Below are positions 11,772 through 21,643 of a DNA stretch of 64,000 nt, one piece after another. The position numbers and the translations under genes were made by a program. The notes under the pieces were generated by a model. That model did no database searches. It worked only from the letters and a program-made list of their open reading frames with translations, and was not told the origin of the DNA. How positions within the stretch are numbered: position 1 is the first letter of the stretch; each line of letters starts with the position of its first letter. Origin of the DNA: Vogesella fluminis (lineage in GTDB: Bacteria > Pseudomonadota > Gammaproteobacteria > Burkholderiales > Chromobacteriaceae); assembly GCF_014652335.1 (NCBI RefSeq), contig NZ_BMYP01000001.1, forward strand, positions 1 to 64,000. Reading direction: 5' to 3'.

Positions 11772-14485
11772 GTTTCAAACGGCGGGCTGCTCAAGTCGGC
11801 TTGCCGTATCCGGGGTGAGGATGGTCCCTGGTGCACCAGCTTTTCCACCCGCACCGCGGACAGCTTGTATTCCGGGGCGTGCACCAGCCGGTCGCGCACG
11901 CTAGAGGTCAGCCGGTTCAGCAGCAGGTCCGGGTGGTGGAAGCTGGCAAACAGCTGCCCTGCTTGCTGTGCGTCGCTGATGTTCAGCGGCAGCACCGCGC
12001 TGCCGTAGCGGCTGTGGATGCGCACGCGTTCACCCGGTTGCAGGCCCAGCCGTGCGGCGTCCGCCGGCGCCATGTCCAGCGTGTCCGACGGCCGCAACAG
12101 CGCATTGCGGCCGCGATAGCTCATGGTGCCGGCGTTGAAGTGGGTCAGCACGCGGCCGGTGACCAGCAGCAGCGGGTAGTCGTCATCCGGCTGCTCGCTG
12201 CTGGGCAGGAACGGGATGCAGGCCAGCGTGGCGGTCTGGCTGCTGGCAAAGCGCTCGCCGTGCAGCACCGGTGTGCCGGGGTGCTGTTCGTCCGGGCAGG
12301 GCCAGTGCAGGCTTTCCTGCGCCAGCCGTGCGTAGTTCAGGCCAGCCCCGGCCGGCCACAGGGCGCGGATCTCGTCCCAGACGGCTTGCGGGTCGGTAAA
12401 GTCGAAGCCCGCAGGCTGGCCCATGGCGGCGGCCAGGCGGCAGATGATCTGCCAGTCGGGCAGCGCGTCGCCGGGCGGCGGTACCACCTGGCGGATGTGT
12501 TGCACGCGGCGGTCGGCATTCATGAAGGTGCCGTCCTTTTCCAGGAAGGAGGCCGCCGGCAGGAACACGTGGCCGAAGCGGCGCGCGGTCTCGTTGAGGA
12601 ACAGGTCCTGCACGATGACCAGCTCCAGCTGCGCCAACGAGGCCGCGGTGGCAGCCTCGTTGGCCAGCGTCAGGTAGATGTCGTAGCCCATCGCCCACAG
12701 CGCCTTGAGCCGGCCGTCGCGGGCCGCGTCCATCATCTGCAGCAGGTCCAGCCCGCGGCTCTGTGGCAGCGGCGTGCCCCAGTGCGCGGCGAAGCGCTCG
12801 CCGGCGTCGGCAAACGACTGCGCGCCGGTCAGGGTGACCGGGTCGCAGCCCATGTGCGCGGCGCCCTGCACGTTGTTCTGCCCGCGCAAGGGGTTGATGC
12901 CGCTGCCGGGTTTGCCCAGGTTGCCGCTGAGCAAGGCCAGGTTGATCAGGCACATCACGCCTTCGGTGCCCTGCAGATGCTCGGTGACGCCCAGGCCGTG
13001 CAGGCACATCGCCGGGCCTTGCGTCGCGTACAGCCGTGCCGCGGCGCGGATGTCGGTGGCGGCCACGCCGCAGCCGGCGGCGACCCGTTCCGGGGTGTAG
13101 TCGCGCAGGAAGTCGGCCAGCTCGGCGTAGCCCGTCACCCGCGCGGCGATGAAATCATGGTCCAGCAGATCTTCCTCGATCAGCGTGGCGGCCATCGCGT
13201 TGAGCAGCGGCACGTTGTGGCCGGGGCGCACCGCCAGGTGGACATCGGCCATCGCGGCCAGCTCGGTGTGGCGGGGGTCGATCACCACCAGCCGGGCGCC
13301 GCGCCGCACTGCCTGCTTGATGCGGGCGCCGATCACCGGGTGGTTCTCGGTGGGGTTGCAGCCGCACAGCAGCAGGGTGCGCGCCTGCTCGATGTCGTCG
13401 AAGTGGTTGGTGGCCGCGCCGGTGCCGAGCATGGTTTTCAGCGCCTTGGCGCTGGGGGTGTGGCAGACGCGGGCGCAGCAGTCGACGTTGTTGCTGCCGA
13501 TGACCACGCGGGCAAACTTCTGCGCCAGGTAGTTTTCCTCGTTGCTGGCGCGCGCCGAGCCCAGCACGCCGATGGCGTCCGGCCCATGTTGGCCGCAGAT
13601 GGCCAGCAGGCGGTTGGCGACAAAGCTCAGCGCCTCGTCCCAGCCCACCGGCTGCCACTCGCCGTGCTGCTTGATCATCGGCTGGGTGACGCGGTCGGCG
13701 GCGTGGTTGAACTCGAAGCCGTAGCGGCCTTTCAGGCACAGGTGACCACAGTTCACCGGGTGCTGCGCCGGGCGAACCGCCACTACGCGGCCATCGGCGC
13801 TGCCGGCGTCCATCTGACAGCCGACGCCGCAGTAGCCGCAGGTGGTGCGTGTCCATTGCTGCGCGGCCGTTGCCGGCTTGTCGAATAGCGCGCCGCTGGG
13901 GCAGCTGTCGACGCAGGCGCCGCAGCTGACGCAGCCATCGGCCAGCATGCTGTTGCCGTGCGCGGTGGCGATGCGGGTCTGCTCGCCGCGTCCCCACGTC
14001 GCCCACACGAACTGGCCCTGCACCTCGTCGCAGATGCGCACGCAGCGCTGGCAGTGGATGCAGCGGTCCATGTCGACGCCGATGTAGGGATGACTGTCGT
14101 CACGGAAGCCGTTGCCGGTCGCCTTGCCGCCGGGCTGAATGTGGTACTGGTGCAGCAGCGCGTGAAAGGGCAACTGGGGATTAGCCATCACGGCGCTGGC
14201 CGGGTAGCGCTCGGCCAGCAGTTGCAGATTGCTGTGGCGCAGCGCTTCCAGCGCCGGGGTATGACTGTGCACCACCATGCCGTCTTCGGCGCGGGTGGCG
14301 CAGGCTGGCTGGGGCAGTGGCTGACCGTCGATGGCGACCAGGCACAGCCGGCAACCACCGCTGGGAGCCAGCCGCACGTCGTGGCACAGCTGCGGCACCG
14401 GACTGCCGGCGGCGGCGAGTGCGTCCAGCAGTAGGGTGCCGACCGGCACGTCATGGGCTTGGCCGTTGAGTATCAGGCGAGGCAT
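11759..14485 (-). CDS. Molybdenum/tungsten formate dehydrogenase, catalytic alpha subunit (NAD-linked type)
   Basis: Oxidises formate to CO2 at a bis-MGD Mo or W centre and passes electrons to the beta subunit. The 908-residue protein starts with a NuoG-like [2Fe-2S] domain (C34, C45, C48, C62). Two [4Fe-4S] motifs follow (CIHCQRCVRIC and CVSCGACVDSC), then the CGYCGVGC cluster motif that opens the molybdopterin domain. The metal ligand in CARVCHTPS is cysteine, not selenocysteine. The start at 14485 overlaps the upstream subunit gene by 13 bases. The frame is open further upstream but only as a shadow of that gene. No fdhD, gamma subunit or other accessory gene is adjacent. The layout resembles two-subunit NAD-dependent enzymes such as Methylobacterium FDH1. 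Confidence 0.88.
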   Translation of the reverse strand: MPRLILNGQAHDVPVGTLLLDALAAAGSPVPQLCHDVRLAPSGGCRLCLVAIDGQPLPQPACATRAEDGMVVHSHTPALEALRHSNLQLLAERYPASAVMANPQLPFHALLHQYHIQPGGKATGNGFRDDSHPYIGVDMDRCIHCQRCVRICDEVQGQFVWATWGRGEQTRIATAHGNSMLADGCVSCGACVDSCPSGALFDKPATAAQQWTRTTCGYCGVGCQMDAGSADGRVVAVRPAQHPVNCGHLCLKGRYGFEFNHAADRVTQPMIKQHGEWQPVGWDEALSFVANRLLAICGQHGPDAIGVLGSARASNEENYLAQKFARVVIGSNNVDCCARVCHTPSAKALKTMLGTGAATNHFDDIEQARTLLLCGCNPTENHPVIGARIKQAVRRGARLVVIDPRHTELAAMADVHLAVRPGHNVPLLNAMAATLIEEDLLDHDFIAARVTGYAELADFLRDYTPERVAAGCGVAATDIRAAARLYATQGPAMCLHGLGVTEHLQGTEGVMCLINLALLSGNLGKPGSGINPLRGQNNVQGAAHMGCDPVTLTGAQSFADAGERFAAHWGTPLPQSRGLDLLQMMDAARDGRLKALWAMGYDIYLTLANEAATAASLAQLELVIVQDLFLNETARRFGHVFLPAASFLEKDGTFMNADRRVQHIRQVVPPPGDALPDWQIICRLAAAMGQPAGFDFTDPQAVWDEIRALWPAGAGLNYARLAQESLHWPCPDEQHPGTPVLHGERFASSQTATLACIPFLPSSEQPDDDYPLLLVTGRVLTHFNAGTMSYRGRNALLRPSDTLDMAPADAARLGLQPGERVRIHSRYGSAVLPLNISDAQQAGQLFASFHHPDLLLNRLTSSVRDRLVHAPEYKLSAVRVEKLVHQGPSSPRIRQADLSSPPFETKSP

Positions 14486-15906
14486 GCGCGCAGCTCCTCC
14501 GGGTAGTGGCGTTGCAGGGCGTGGACGAACTCGGCCAAGCCGCGGCCGTGGCCGCACAGGCTGGCCTGCGCCAGGTTGTCCAGCAGCGCCCGGCAGCGGG
14601 CGCCGTCGATGGCCTGGCCATTCGCCGCGGCGACAAACTGCCGCACCAGCTCGGCGGTGCCGTAGTGGCAGGGGGTGCACTTGCCGCAGGACTCGCGCGC
14701 GCCAAAGCGGAACACCTCGGCCATGATAGCCAGCAGCGGCGTGTCGTCGGCAAAGGCGATCACGCCGCCGTGGCCCACGGCGCAGCCGATGGCGTGCAGC
14801 GCCTCGTAGTCCAGCGGTGTGTCCAGCAGCGCCGGCGGCACCAGCCCGGCCAGCGGTCCGCCTATCATCAGCCCGCGCAGGCTGCCGTGGCGCAGCCCCA
14901 GGCCCAGCTCGGTCACGATGGCGTGCAGTGGCAGGCCGAACGGCACCTCGTACAGGCCGGGACGCTTGAAGCTGGCGTTCAGCGACAGCAGCTTGCTGCC
15001 CCGGCTGCGGCCAACCCCCAGTGCGGCATAGGCCGCCGCGCCGTGGCGGATGATCCACGGCACCGCGCACAGGGTTTCCACGTTGTGCAGCAGCGTGGGC
15101 TGGCCGTGCAGCCCGTGCGTGGTGATTTGCGGTGGGCGCAGCCGCACCTCCGGGCGCCTGCCTTCCAGCGCATTGAGCAGCGCGGTTTCCTCGCCGCACA
15201 GGTAGCTGCCGTCACCGATGTGCAGCATCAGCTCGAAATCCGTCCCCAGCCAGTCGGCGTCGCGTGCCTGTTGCAGCGCGACCTGCAGCACGCGTGCGGC
15301 GTGCGGGTATTCCTTGCGCAGGTAGATGACGCCATGGCGGGTGCCTATCGCCTGCGCCGCGATCAGGCAGCCTTCGATCAGGCAATACGGGTCGTCTTCC
15401 AGCAGGTAGCGGTCGGAAAAGCTGCCGGGGTCGCCCTCGTCGGCGTTCACCACCAGGTATTTGCGGCTGCCGCTGGCCGCCGCCGCCGCACGCCACTTGC
15501 GACCGGCCGGAAAACCAGCGCCGCCGCGGCCACGCAGGCCGCTGTCGTCCAGCGCCTGCAGCAACGCCGCTTGGCTCATGCGGCGCGCCTGCTGCAGCGC
15601 CACGCCGCCGCCACGTGCCAGGTAGGCGCCGAAGTCGTGGATGCCGCCGGCCAGCACGTTGTCCAATAGCACGCTGTGCGGCAGCAGGCTGGCGATGTGC
15701 GGGCGCACCGGCGCCGCTCCCGGTGGCTGGTGGCACTGGCCGTGGCAGTACAGGCCGCGGTCCTGCCGCTGCGCCGCGCGCCACGCCGCCGGTGCCTGCG
15801 CGCGGGCGGCAAAGCAGGCCAGCCCCTGGCAGGGCAGCGCGGCCGGCTCCGCGCCGTGCAGGTGATAGAAACTGTTGACCGCATCCTGACTACCGGCTGG
15901 CAACAT
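14473..15906 (-). CDS. Formate dehydrogenase beta subunit, NuoF-like with a NuoE-like N-terminus
   Basis: FMN- and NAD-binding electron-output subunit of the formate dehydrogenase, 477 residues. The NuoF signatures are clear: GRGGAGFPAGRKW and NADEGDPGSFSDR for FMN/NAD, and ESCGKCTPC plus a later Cys for a [4Fe-4S] cluster. The first 60 residues contain C26-x4-C31 and C54-x3-C58, the ligand pattern of a NuoE-type [2Fe-2S] ferredoxin. The gap between the pairs is shorter than usual, suggesting a fused, compressed NuoE module. The ATG at 15906 follows AAGGAG. It is the first gene of a two-gene operon with the alpha subunit. In the 295-base gap upstream only a possible TATAAA on the minus strand (15944-15949), one repeat word and the tdk terminator were seen. 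Confidence 0.87.
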   Translation of the reverse strand: MLPAGSQDAVNSFYHLHGAEPAALPCQGLACFAARAQAPAAWRAAQRQDRGLYCHGQCHQPPGAAPVRPHIASLLPHSVLLDNVLAGGIHDFGAYLARGGGVALQQARRMSQAALLQALDDSGLRGRGGAGFPAGRKWRAAAAASGSRKYLVVNADEGDPGSFSDRYLLEDDPYCLIEGCLIAAQAIGTRHGVIYLRKEYPHAARVLQVALQQARDADWLGTDFELMLHIGDGSYLCGEETALLNALEGRRPEVRLRPPQITTHGLHGQPTLLHNVETLCAVPWIIRHGAAAYAALGVGRSRGSKLLSLNASFKRPGLYEVPFGLPLHAIVTELGLGLRHGSLRGLMIGGPLAGLVPPALLDTPLDYEALHAIGCAVGHGGVIAFADDTPLLAIMAEVFRFGARESCGKCTPCHYGTAELVRQFVAAANGQAIDGARCRALLDNLAQASLCGHGRGLAEFVHALQRHYPEELRACLA

Positions 15907-16155
15907 GGGGCGCTCCTTGTGACGGGGAACGGGTTGGCAGTTCTTTATAGTGCCAAGGCCGGCGCCACAGGAAGGCGAGACTGCGGCGCGCTCAGGAAAG
16001 GCCGGCCGGCGCTGCCATTGGCGCGCGGTGATGCTCCGGGTGGGCGGCCGGGCTTGCGTAGCCGGGCAAGGTTGGCCGCAAGCGAGGTGTGCGTCTCGCC
16101 GTCAGTGCCAGCGCCGGCCGGTTAGCGGCGTGGCCGCGCACCGGTCACGGCCAAT

Positions 16156-16181
16156 AAAAACGCCAGCGCTGGACGCCGGCG
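16156..16181 (-). terminator. Rho-independent terminator after tdk
   Basis: On the minus strand CGCCGGCGT-CCA-GCGCTGGCG forms a nine-pair stem (two wobbles) followed by TTTTTATT, 20 bases past the tdk stop codon. Confidence 0.75.
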
Positions 16182-16201
16182 GGGAAGGGTGGCGTTGGCG
16201 T

Positions 16202-16753
16202 TCAGGCGTAGAAGCACCTGGCGCACACCGCGTGGTAGCGGGCCTCGTCGCCGATCTCCACCTGCGGCCCTTCCTTGATGCGGCGGCCGTCGCCGTCGCG
16301 GCGGATGTGCATGGTGGCCTTGCGGCCGCAGTGGCAGATGGTCTTGATCTCCTCGATGTCTTCCGCCAGCGCCAGCAGCCAGGCGGCGCCGGGGAAGGGC
16401 TCGCCGCGAAAATCGCTGCGCAGGCCGAAGCAGATTACCGGCACGTGGCGGGTATGCGCCAGCCGGTGCAGCTGTTGTACCTGCTGCGGACTCAGGAACT
16501 GCGCCTCGTCGATCAGCACGCAGGCGATGCCGGCGTAGTCCGCGGCCAGAAAATCGAAATGGTCGTCGTAGGTCAGCGCGTCGCGCTGGATATTGAGGCG
16601 CGAGGTGATCTTGCCGACGCCGAAGCGGTCGTCGATGGCGGCGGTATACAGCCGCACCGTCTTGGCCATCGATTCGTAGTTGTTGGCGATCTGTAGCAGT
16701 TGCGTGCTTTTGCCGCTGTTCATTGCGGCGTAGCGGAAGAAGAGTTTGGCCAT
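16202..16753 (-). CDS. tdk: Thymidine kinase
   Basis: Type II thymidine kinase, 183 residues, which phosphorylates thymidine in the salvage pathway. Visible features are the P-loop AAMNSGKST near the N-terminus, the DEAQF Walker B-like segment, the catalytic Glu there, and the C-terminal zinc-binding cysteines in CHCGRKA and CARCFYA. The ATG at 16753 gives the standard N-terminus MAKLFFRYAAMNSGK. It is a single gene, divergent from the thioesterase gene to its right. Confidence 0.93.
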   Translation of the reverse strand: MAKLFFRYAAMNSGKSTQLLQIANNYESMAKTVRLYTAAIDDRFGVGKITSRLNIQRDALTYDDHFDFLAADYAGIACVLIDEAQFLSPQQVQQLHRLAHTRHVPVICFGLRSDFRGEPFPGAAWLLALAEDIEEIKTICHCGRKATMHIRRDGDGRRIKEGPQVEIGDEARYHAVCARCFYA

Positions 16754-16886
16754 GATGAGCTGAAGGCAGGTAAGCCCGCCATTCTAGCGCAGGCTGAACA
16801 CTGTGTTGCACGGCGGCGTGCTGACGTTAACGTCAGTCGCGCGTTATGATCGCATGCTGCAATGCAACCAGATACCGGAGCCCACG

Positions 16887-17312
16887 ATGGAAAAAATCCT
16901 GCCACTGCTCGACACCCGCCGCATCAGCATGCGCTGGGGCGATATGGACGCGGTCGGCCATCTCAACAACACCTGCTACTTCCGCTACATGGAGCAGATC
17001 CGCGTCGAGTGGCTGGACGACATCGGCTACCCGATCGACCCGCAGGGCATCGGCCCGGTGCTGGGCAGCACCAGCTGCGTCTACAAGCGCGAGATGACCT
17101 ATCCGGCGACGGTGCTGATCAGCATCGAGGTGGAAAAGGTTGGCCGCAGCAGCCTGAAGCTGCGCCACCATTTCAGAGTCGAGGGTGATGCCGAGACCGT
17201 GTACGCGGTGGGCGAGGCGACGCTGGTGTGGGTCGATTACCAGGCCGGCAAGACGGTGTCGATTCCGGAGCCGATCCGCGAGCGATTGCGCGCCGTTGGC
17301 GCCGACGCCTGA
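16887..17312 (+). CDS. Acyl-CoA thioesterase, hotdog fold (4HBT/YbgC type)
   Basis: A 141-residue 4-hydroxybenzoyl-CoA thioesterase family protein. The signature RWGDMDAVGHLNN contains the catalytic Asp and the conserved Gly-His/Asn that precede the central helix YFRYMEQIR. Such enzymes hydrolyse short- or medium-chain acyl-CoAs; the substrate cannot be told from sequence. The ATG at 16887 is chosen because GGAG precedes it; an upstream ATG at 16854 lacks a site. A GTTGGCCGCA copy inside the gene encodes V-G-R. Confidence 0.83.
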   Translation: MEKILPLLDTRRISMRWGDMDAVGHLNNTCYFRYMEQIRVEWLDDIGYPIDPQGIGPVLGSTSCVYKREMTYPATVLISIEVEKVGRSSLKLRHHFRVEGDAETVYAVGEATLVWVDYQAGKTVSIPEPIRERLRAVGADA

Positions 17313-17325
17313 ACGGCGGGCAGGC

Positions 17326-18621
17326 TCAGCCGGCGACCAGGTTGAGCCACAGCCCGATGCCCAGCCCCAGTAGCATCACCACGAAGGTCGGCAGGCAGCG
17401 CAGCGCCAGCAGGCGGCCGCCGAGACTGGAGATCAGCCCGAACTTGAACAGGGTGTTGCTGGCGATGGCGATGCTGATCGCCAGCAGCGTCGGCATCAGC
17501 GCCAGCTGCTGCTTGCCCAGCATTTCCAGCGCGGTCAGGGTGATGGCGTCGACGTCGTTGAGGCCGGAGATCAGCGCGATCACGTACACGCCGCGCTGGC
17601 CGAACAGGTCGTTCAGCCACGCGCTGCACACCAGCACGATGGCGAATACCAGCGCGAAGCTGAGCGCCAGTTTCAGCTCCGCCGGGTTGCTCAGCTGCAG
17701 CGCCGGCGTCTCGTGTTGGTCATTGGCGGCATGGCGCGGGCGCAGCATCACCGTTAACAGGCCGAGCAGCAGCGGCGGTGCCATCAGCAGGATGGCGCCT
17801 TCCAGCGCCGCCGGCGCCACGGCCATGATGATCAGCGCCAGCCGCACGAACAGCACCAGGTTGGCGAGCAGGATCACCCGCGCCGACAGCGCCACCGAGG
17901 CCGGGTTGTCGTGCGCGGCGCGGGCATAGACCAGGCTGGTGGCGGTGGTGGAGACCAGGCCGCCGAGGATGCCCAGCACCGGCGTGCCGACGCGCTCGCC
18001 GAGCATGCGCACGGCAAAGTAGCCGGCGAGGCCGACGCCGACGATCAGCACCACCATCAGCCAGACCCGGTACGGATTGAGGGCGGTGTAGGGGCCGAAG
18101 CCCTGATTCGGCAGCACCGGCAGCACGATGAAGGTGAGGGCGGCGAACTGCAGCAGCGCCAGCAGGTCGCGGCGGTCCAGCCGCTGGCTGATGCCGCTCA
18201 GCTCCGGTTTCAGGTACAGCAGGCCGGTGACGATGATGGCAATGGCGACGGCCAGTTCTTCCAGCCCGTTGGCCGACAGCAGGCCCAGGCCGTAGGCCAG
18301 CAGTAGCGCGACCACGGTAGTGGTGCGCGGTTCGTTCTCCTCTGTCTCGCGGCCCAGCGGCAGGAAGCCGAGACTGGCGACCACCAGCAGCCCCAGTGCC
18401 GGCAGCAGCCAGTTCGCGCTGCCGTGCTGCGCCAGTAGCGCCAGCAGACAGCCGAATACCGAGGTCATCGGGAAGGTACGGATACCGGCCAGTGCGCGCT
18501 TCTTGCGTTCGCGCTCCACCCCCATCAGCAGGCCGATGCCGAGGCTGGTCACGATGGCCGGCAGCGCGGCATACGGCGAATCGGCCAGTGACAGCCAGCT
18601 GCCCAAGTCCCAATTGCTCAT
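17326..18621 (-). CDS. MgtC/SapB-type integral membrane protein (DUF4010)
   Basis: A 431-residue protein with a dozen or more hydrophobic segments. The N-terminal part has the MgtC/SapB signature (GIGLLMGVERERKKR followed by GIRTFPMTSVFG); the rest resembles the DUF4010 domain. The family sits in the inner membrane and its function is poorly defined; proposed links are to magnesium or membrane-potential homeostasis. The ATG at 18621 follows GGAGGG at good spacing; a GTG two codons upstream is too close to that site. It ends 13 bases from the convergent thioesterase gene. Confidence 0.75.
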   Translation of the reverse strand: MSNWDLGSWLSLADSPYAALPAIVTSLGIGLLMGVERERKKRALAGIRTFPMTSVFGCLLALLAQHGSANWLLPALGLLVVASLGFLPLGRETEENEPRTTTVVALLLAYGLGLLSANGLEELAVAIAIIVTGLLYLKPELSGISQRLDRRDLLALLQFAALTFIVLPVLPNQGFGPYTALNPYRVWLMVVLIVGVGLAGYFAVRMLGERVGTPVLGILGGLVSTTATSLVYARAAHDNPASVALSARVILLANLVLFVRLALIIMAVAPAALEGAILLMAPPLLLGLLTVMLRPRHAANDQHETPALQLSNPAELKLALSFALVFAIVLVCSAWLNDLFGQRGVYVIALISGLNDVDAITLTALEMLGKQQLALMPTLLAISIAIASNTLFKFGLISSLGGRLLALRCLPTFVVMLLGLGIGLWLNLVAG

Positions 18622-18645
18622 GTGCACGCCCTCCGGCGATACGGG

Positions 18646-20499
18646 TTACTGCTCCAGACGGGCGGCGATGGCGGCTTCGAGGCCGGCGGCGTCGAGGCCG
18701 CAGCCGGCCAGCAGCACAGCCGGGTCGCCGTGCTCGACGTAGTCGTCCGGCAAGCCCAGATGCAGCAGCGGCACCTGAATGTTGGCCGCAGCCAGCACTT
18801 CGCCACAGGCACTGCCGGCACCGCCCATGATGGCGTTTTCCTCGACGGTGACGATCAGCTCATGGCTGGCGGCCAGCTGCAGCACCAGTTCGGCGTCCAG
18901 CGGCTTGACGAAGCGCATGTCGGCGACGGTGGCGTCGAAGGCCTCGGCCGCCTGCAGCGCCGGCGTCACCATGCTGCCGAAGGCGAGGATGGCTACCTTG
19001 CCGGCACCCTGGCGGCGGATGTGGCCGCGGCCGATCGGCAGCGCGCTCATCTCGTGCTGGATGTGAGCGCCGGGGCCGGTGCCGCGCGGGTAGCGCACCG
19101 CGCTCGGGCCGTCCAGCGTGAACGCGGTGTACAGCATCTGGCGGCATTCGTTCTCGTCCGACGGTGCCATCACCGTCATGTTGGGGATGCAGCGCAGGAA
19201 GGACAGGTCGAAGGAGCCGGCGTGGGTCGGACCGTCGGCGCCGACCAGACCGGCGCGGTCGATGGCGAACACCACCGGCAGGTTTTGCAACGCCACGTCG
19301 TGGATCAGCTGGTCGTAGGCGCGCTGCAGGAAGGTGGAGTAGATCGCCACTACCGGCTTCAGGCCGTCACAGGCGAGGCCGGCGGCAAAGGTGACCGCGT
19401 GCTGCTCGGCAATCGCCACGTCGAAGTAACGCTGCGGATATTCTTGCTCGAAGCGCACCAGACCGGAGCCTTCGCGCATCGCCGGGGTGATGCCGACCAG
19501 GCGCGAATCGAGCTTGGCCATGTCGCAGATCCAGTCGCCGAACACCTGGGTGTACTGTGGTTTGCCGCCGCTCTTGCTGCCGGAGAGGCCGTTGGCCGGG
19601 TCGAACTTGGTCACGCCGTGGTATTTCACCGGGTCGTTCTCGGCCAGCTTGTAGCCCTGACCCTTCTTGGTGACGATGTGCAGGAACTGCGGGCCTTTCA
19701 GGCTCTTGATGTTGTTGAGGGTATCGGTCAGTACGTCGATATCATGGCCGTCGATCGGGCCGATGTAGTTGAAGCCGAACTCCTCGAACAGCGTGCCGGG
19801 GGTGAAGAAACCCTTCACGTGTTCTTCCACCTTGCTGGCGATGTCGCGCAGTGGCGGGGCGATGCCGCCCAGCACCTTGTTGGAGCCCTGGCGCACGGCG
19901 GCGTAGAAGCGGCCAGACATGATCTTGGCCAGGTAGTTGTTCAGCGCGCCGACATTGGGCGAGATCGACATGTCGTTGTCGTTGAGGATCACCAGCAGGT
20001 TGGTGTCCATCGCGCCGGCGTTGTTCAGTGCCTCGAACGCCTGGCCGGCGGTCATCGAGCCGTCGCCGATGATGGCGATGCAGCGGCGCTCGATGCCCTG
20101 CAGTTGTGCCGCAACCGCCATGCCCAGCGCGGCACCGATCGAGGTGGACGAGTGGCCGACGCCGAAGGTGTCGTATTCGGATTCGTCGCGCTTGGGGAAG
20201 CCGGCGAGACCGCCCTGCTGGCGCATGGTGTGCATGCGCTCGCGCCGGCCGGTGAGGATCTTGTGCGGGTAGGTCTGGTGGCCGACATCCCACACCAGAC
20301 GGTCGTCCGGGGTGTTGAACACGTAGTGCAGGGCGACGGTCAGCTCCACGCTGCCGAGGTTGGAGGCGAAGTGGCCGCCGGTCTTGCTCACCGATTCGAC
20401 GATGAATTCGCGCAGCTCGCGCGCAAGCTGCGGCAGGTCGCCGCGTTTCAGCTGGCGCAGGTCCGCCGGGCTGTGGATGGTGTCGAGCAGTGTGGTCAT
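18646..20499 (-). CDS. dxs: 1-deoxy-D-xylulose-5-phosphate synthase
   Basis: First enzyme of the MEP isoprenoid pathway: condenses pyruvate with glyceraldehyde 3-phosphate using thiamine diphosphate. The 617-residue product shows the N-terminal HTDK-equivalent region ([14 protein letters not shown]), the ThDP motif [18 protein letters not shown], the transketolase-type pyrimidine domain with [12 protein letters not shown], and the YPRGTG segment. It lies 24 bases downstream of ispA, so xseB-ispA-dxs forms the classical operon feeding farnesyl-PP synthesis. Confidence 0.95.
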   Translation of the reverse strand: MTTLLDTIHSPADLRQLKRGDLPQLARELREFIVESVSKTGGHFASNLGSVELTVALHYVFNTPDDRLVWDVGHQTYPHKILTGRRERMHTMRQQGGLAGFPKRDESEYDTFGVGHSSTSIGAALGMAVAAQLQGIERRCIAIIGDGSMTAGQAFEALNNAGAMDTNLLVILNDNDMSISPNVGALNNYLAKIMSGRFYAAVRQGSNKVLGGIAPPLRDIASKVEEHVKGFFTPGTLFEEFGFNYIGPIDGHDIDVLTDTLNNIKSLKGPQFLHIVTKKGQGYKLAENDPVKYHGVTKFDPANGLSGSKSGGKPQYTQVFGDWICDMAKLDSRLVGITPAMREGSGLVRFEQEYPQRYFDVAIAEQHAVTFAAGLACDGLKPVVAIYSTFLQRAYDQLIHDVALQNLPVVFAIDRAGLVGADGPTHAGSFDLSFLRCIPNMTVMAPSDENECRQMLYTAFTLDGPSAVRYPRGTGPGAHIQHEMSALPIGRGHIRRQGAGKVAILAFGSMVTPALQAAEAFDATVADMRFVKPLDAELVLQLAASHELIVTVEENAIMGGAGSACGEVLAAANIQVPLLHLGLPDDYVEHGDPAVLLAGCGLDAAGLEAAIAARLEQ

Positions 20500-20523
20500 A
20501 TTGTTGTTGTGTTGTGTTGTCGT

Positions 20524-21420
20524 TCAGAACGAGCGGGCGACGATGTAGTCGGCCAGCTGTTTCAGACGCGCGGCCTTGTCACCAAATGGTGCCAGTGCGG
20601 CCTGCGCGTCGTTGTAGAGTTCGCGGGCAAACTGCTTGGCTTCCTGCAGGCCCATCAGGCTGACGTAGGTCGGCTTGTCGTTGGCCTCGTCCTTGCCGGC
20701 GGTCTTGCCGAGGGTGGCGGTGTCGGCCTCGACATCCAGCACGTCGTCGACCACCTGGAATGCCAGTCCCATGCGCTTGGCGAAATGGTCGAGGCTGTCG
20801 ATCTGTTCGGCGCTCAAAGGTTGGCCGCACATGGCGCCGAGCAGTACCGCGGCGCGGATCAGCGCGCCGGTTTTCATGCAGTGCATGAATTCCAGCTCGG
20901 TCTGGTTCAGGCTGCGGCCAACACTGGCGAGGTCGATGGCCTGGCCGCCGGCCATGCCGGCGTGGCCGGAGGCCTGTGCCAGCAGTCTTGCCATTGCCAG
21001 TTGCTGTGCGGCATCCACGCCAGGTAACGGGGTGGTGATCAGCTCGAAGGCCAGCGTCTGCAGGGCGTCGCCGACCAGCAGCGCGGTGGCCTCGTCGTAG
21101 GCGACGTGACAGGTCGGCTTGCCGCGGCGCAGCACGTCGTCGTCCATGCACGGCATGTCGTCGTGTACCAGCGAGTAGGCGTGGATCATTTCCACGGCAC
21201 AGGCGACGCGGCCAAGGTTGGCCGCATCGGCGGCGACCAGCTCGCCGGCGGCGAAGGCCAGCAGCGGGCGCACGCGCTTGCCGCCCTGCAGCGTGCTGTA
21301 GCGCATCGCCTGGTGCAGTTGCTGCGGGGCGCGCTGTTCGTCCGGCAGTGCCGCTTCCAGTGCGTTTTCGACGTATTGCTGGGTGGCGGTCATCCAGCCG
21401 ACAAGGTTTTCATTGCTCAT
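20524..21420 (-). CDS. ispA: Farnesyl diphosphate synthase (geranyltranstransferase)
   Basis: Condenses isopentenyl-PP with allylic diphosphates to farnesyl-PP. The 298-residue protein has the first aspartate-rich motif in DDMPCMDDD and the second in DDVLDVE, plus GGKRVRPLL. The start is set at the ATG at 21420 (MSNENLVGW), which overlaps the xseB end by 11 bases and suits translational coupling. The frame is open to 21480 but that part is antiparallel to xseB coding. It carries three copies of the repeat word (20820, 20913, 21217). Confidence 0.93.
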   Translation of the reverse strand: MSNENLVGWMTATQQYVENALEAALPDEQRAPQQLHQAMRYSTLQGGKRVRPLLAFAAGELVAADAANLGRVACAVEMIHAYSLVHDDMPCMDDDVLRRGKPTCHVAYDEATALLVGDALQTLAFELITTPLPGVDAAQQLAMARLLAQASGHAGMAGGQAIDLASVGRSLNQTELEFMHCMKTGALIRAAVLLGAMCGQPLSAEQIDSLDHFAKRMGLAFQVVDDVLDVEADTATLGKTAGKDEANDKPTYVSLMGLQEAKQFARELYNDAQAALAPFGDKAARLKQLADYIVARSF

Positions 21421-21643
21421 GGCTGATGTCCAGTGGCTTGAGTTCGCCGTTTTCCAGCACCCGCAGTTGTTGTTCGGCATCGGCCAGTCTGGCCTGGCAG
21501 AACTTCATCAGTTCGATGCCCTGCTTGTAGGAGGCGAGTGCCGCATCCAGCGGCATGTCACCGCTTTCCATTGCCTGGATGATGTCTTCCAGTTGTGCCA
21601 GTGAGCTTTCGAAGCTCGCCGGCGCCTTGGCGGATTTGGCCAT
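21410..21643 (-). CDS. xseB: Exodeoxyribonuclease VII small subunit
   Basis: A 77-residue small subunit of ExoVII, which degrades single-stranded DNA to oligonucleotides. The family segment FESSLAQLEDIIQAMESGDMPL is recognisable, followed by the helix YKQGIELMKFCQARLADAEQQL. First gene of the xseB-ispA-dxs operon; the large subunit gene is not in the window. Confidence 0.9.
   Translation of the reverse strand: MAKSAKAPASFESSLAQLEDIIQAMESGDMPLDAALASYKQGIELMKFCQARLADAEQQLRVLENGELKPLDISHEQ

Noticed and set aside
15907-16201. Possible small gene or sigma-54 promoter before the formate dehydrogenase operon
   Set aside because: No frame with a ribosome binding site was seen, and the GG to GC spacing in the TTGGCAC region does not fit the -24/-12 pattern.
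18622-21027. Plus-strand 801-codon open frame
   Set aside because: Runs antisense to dxs and ispA; no recognisable motifs.
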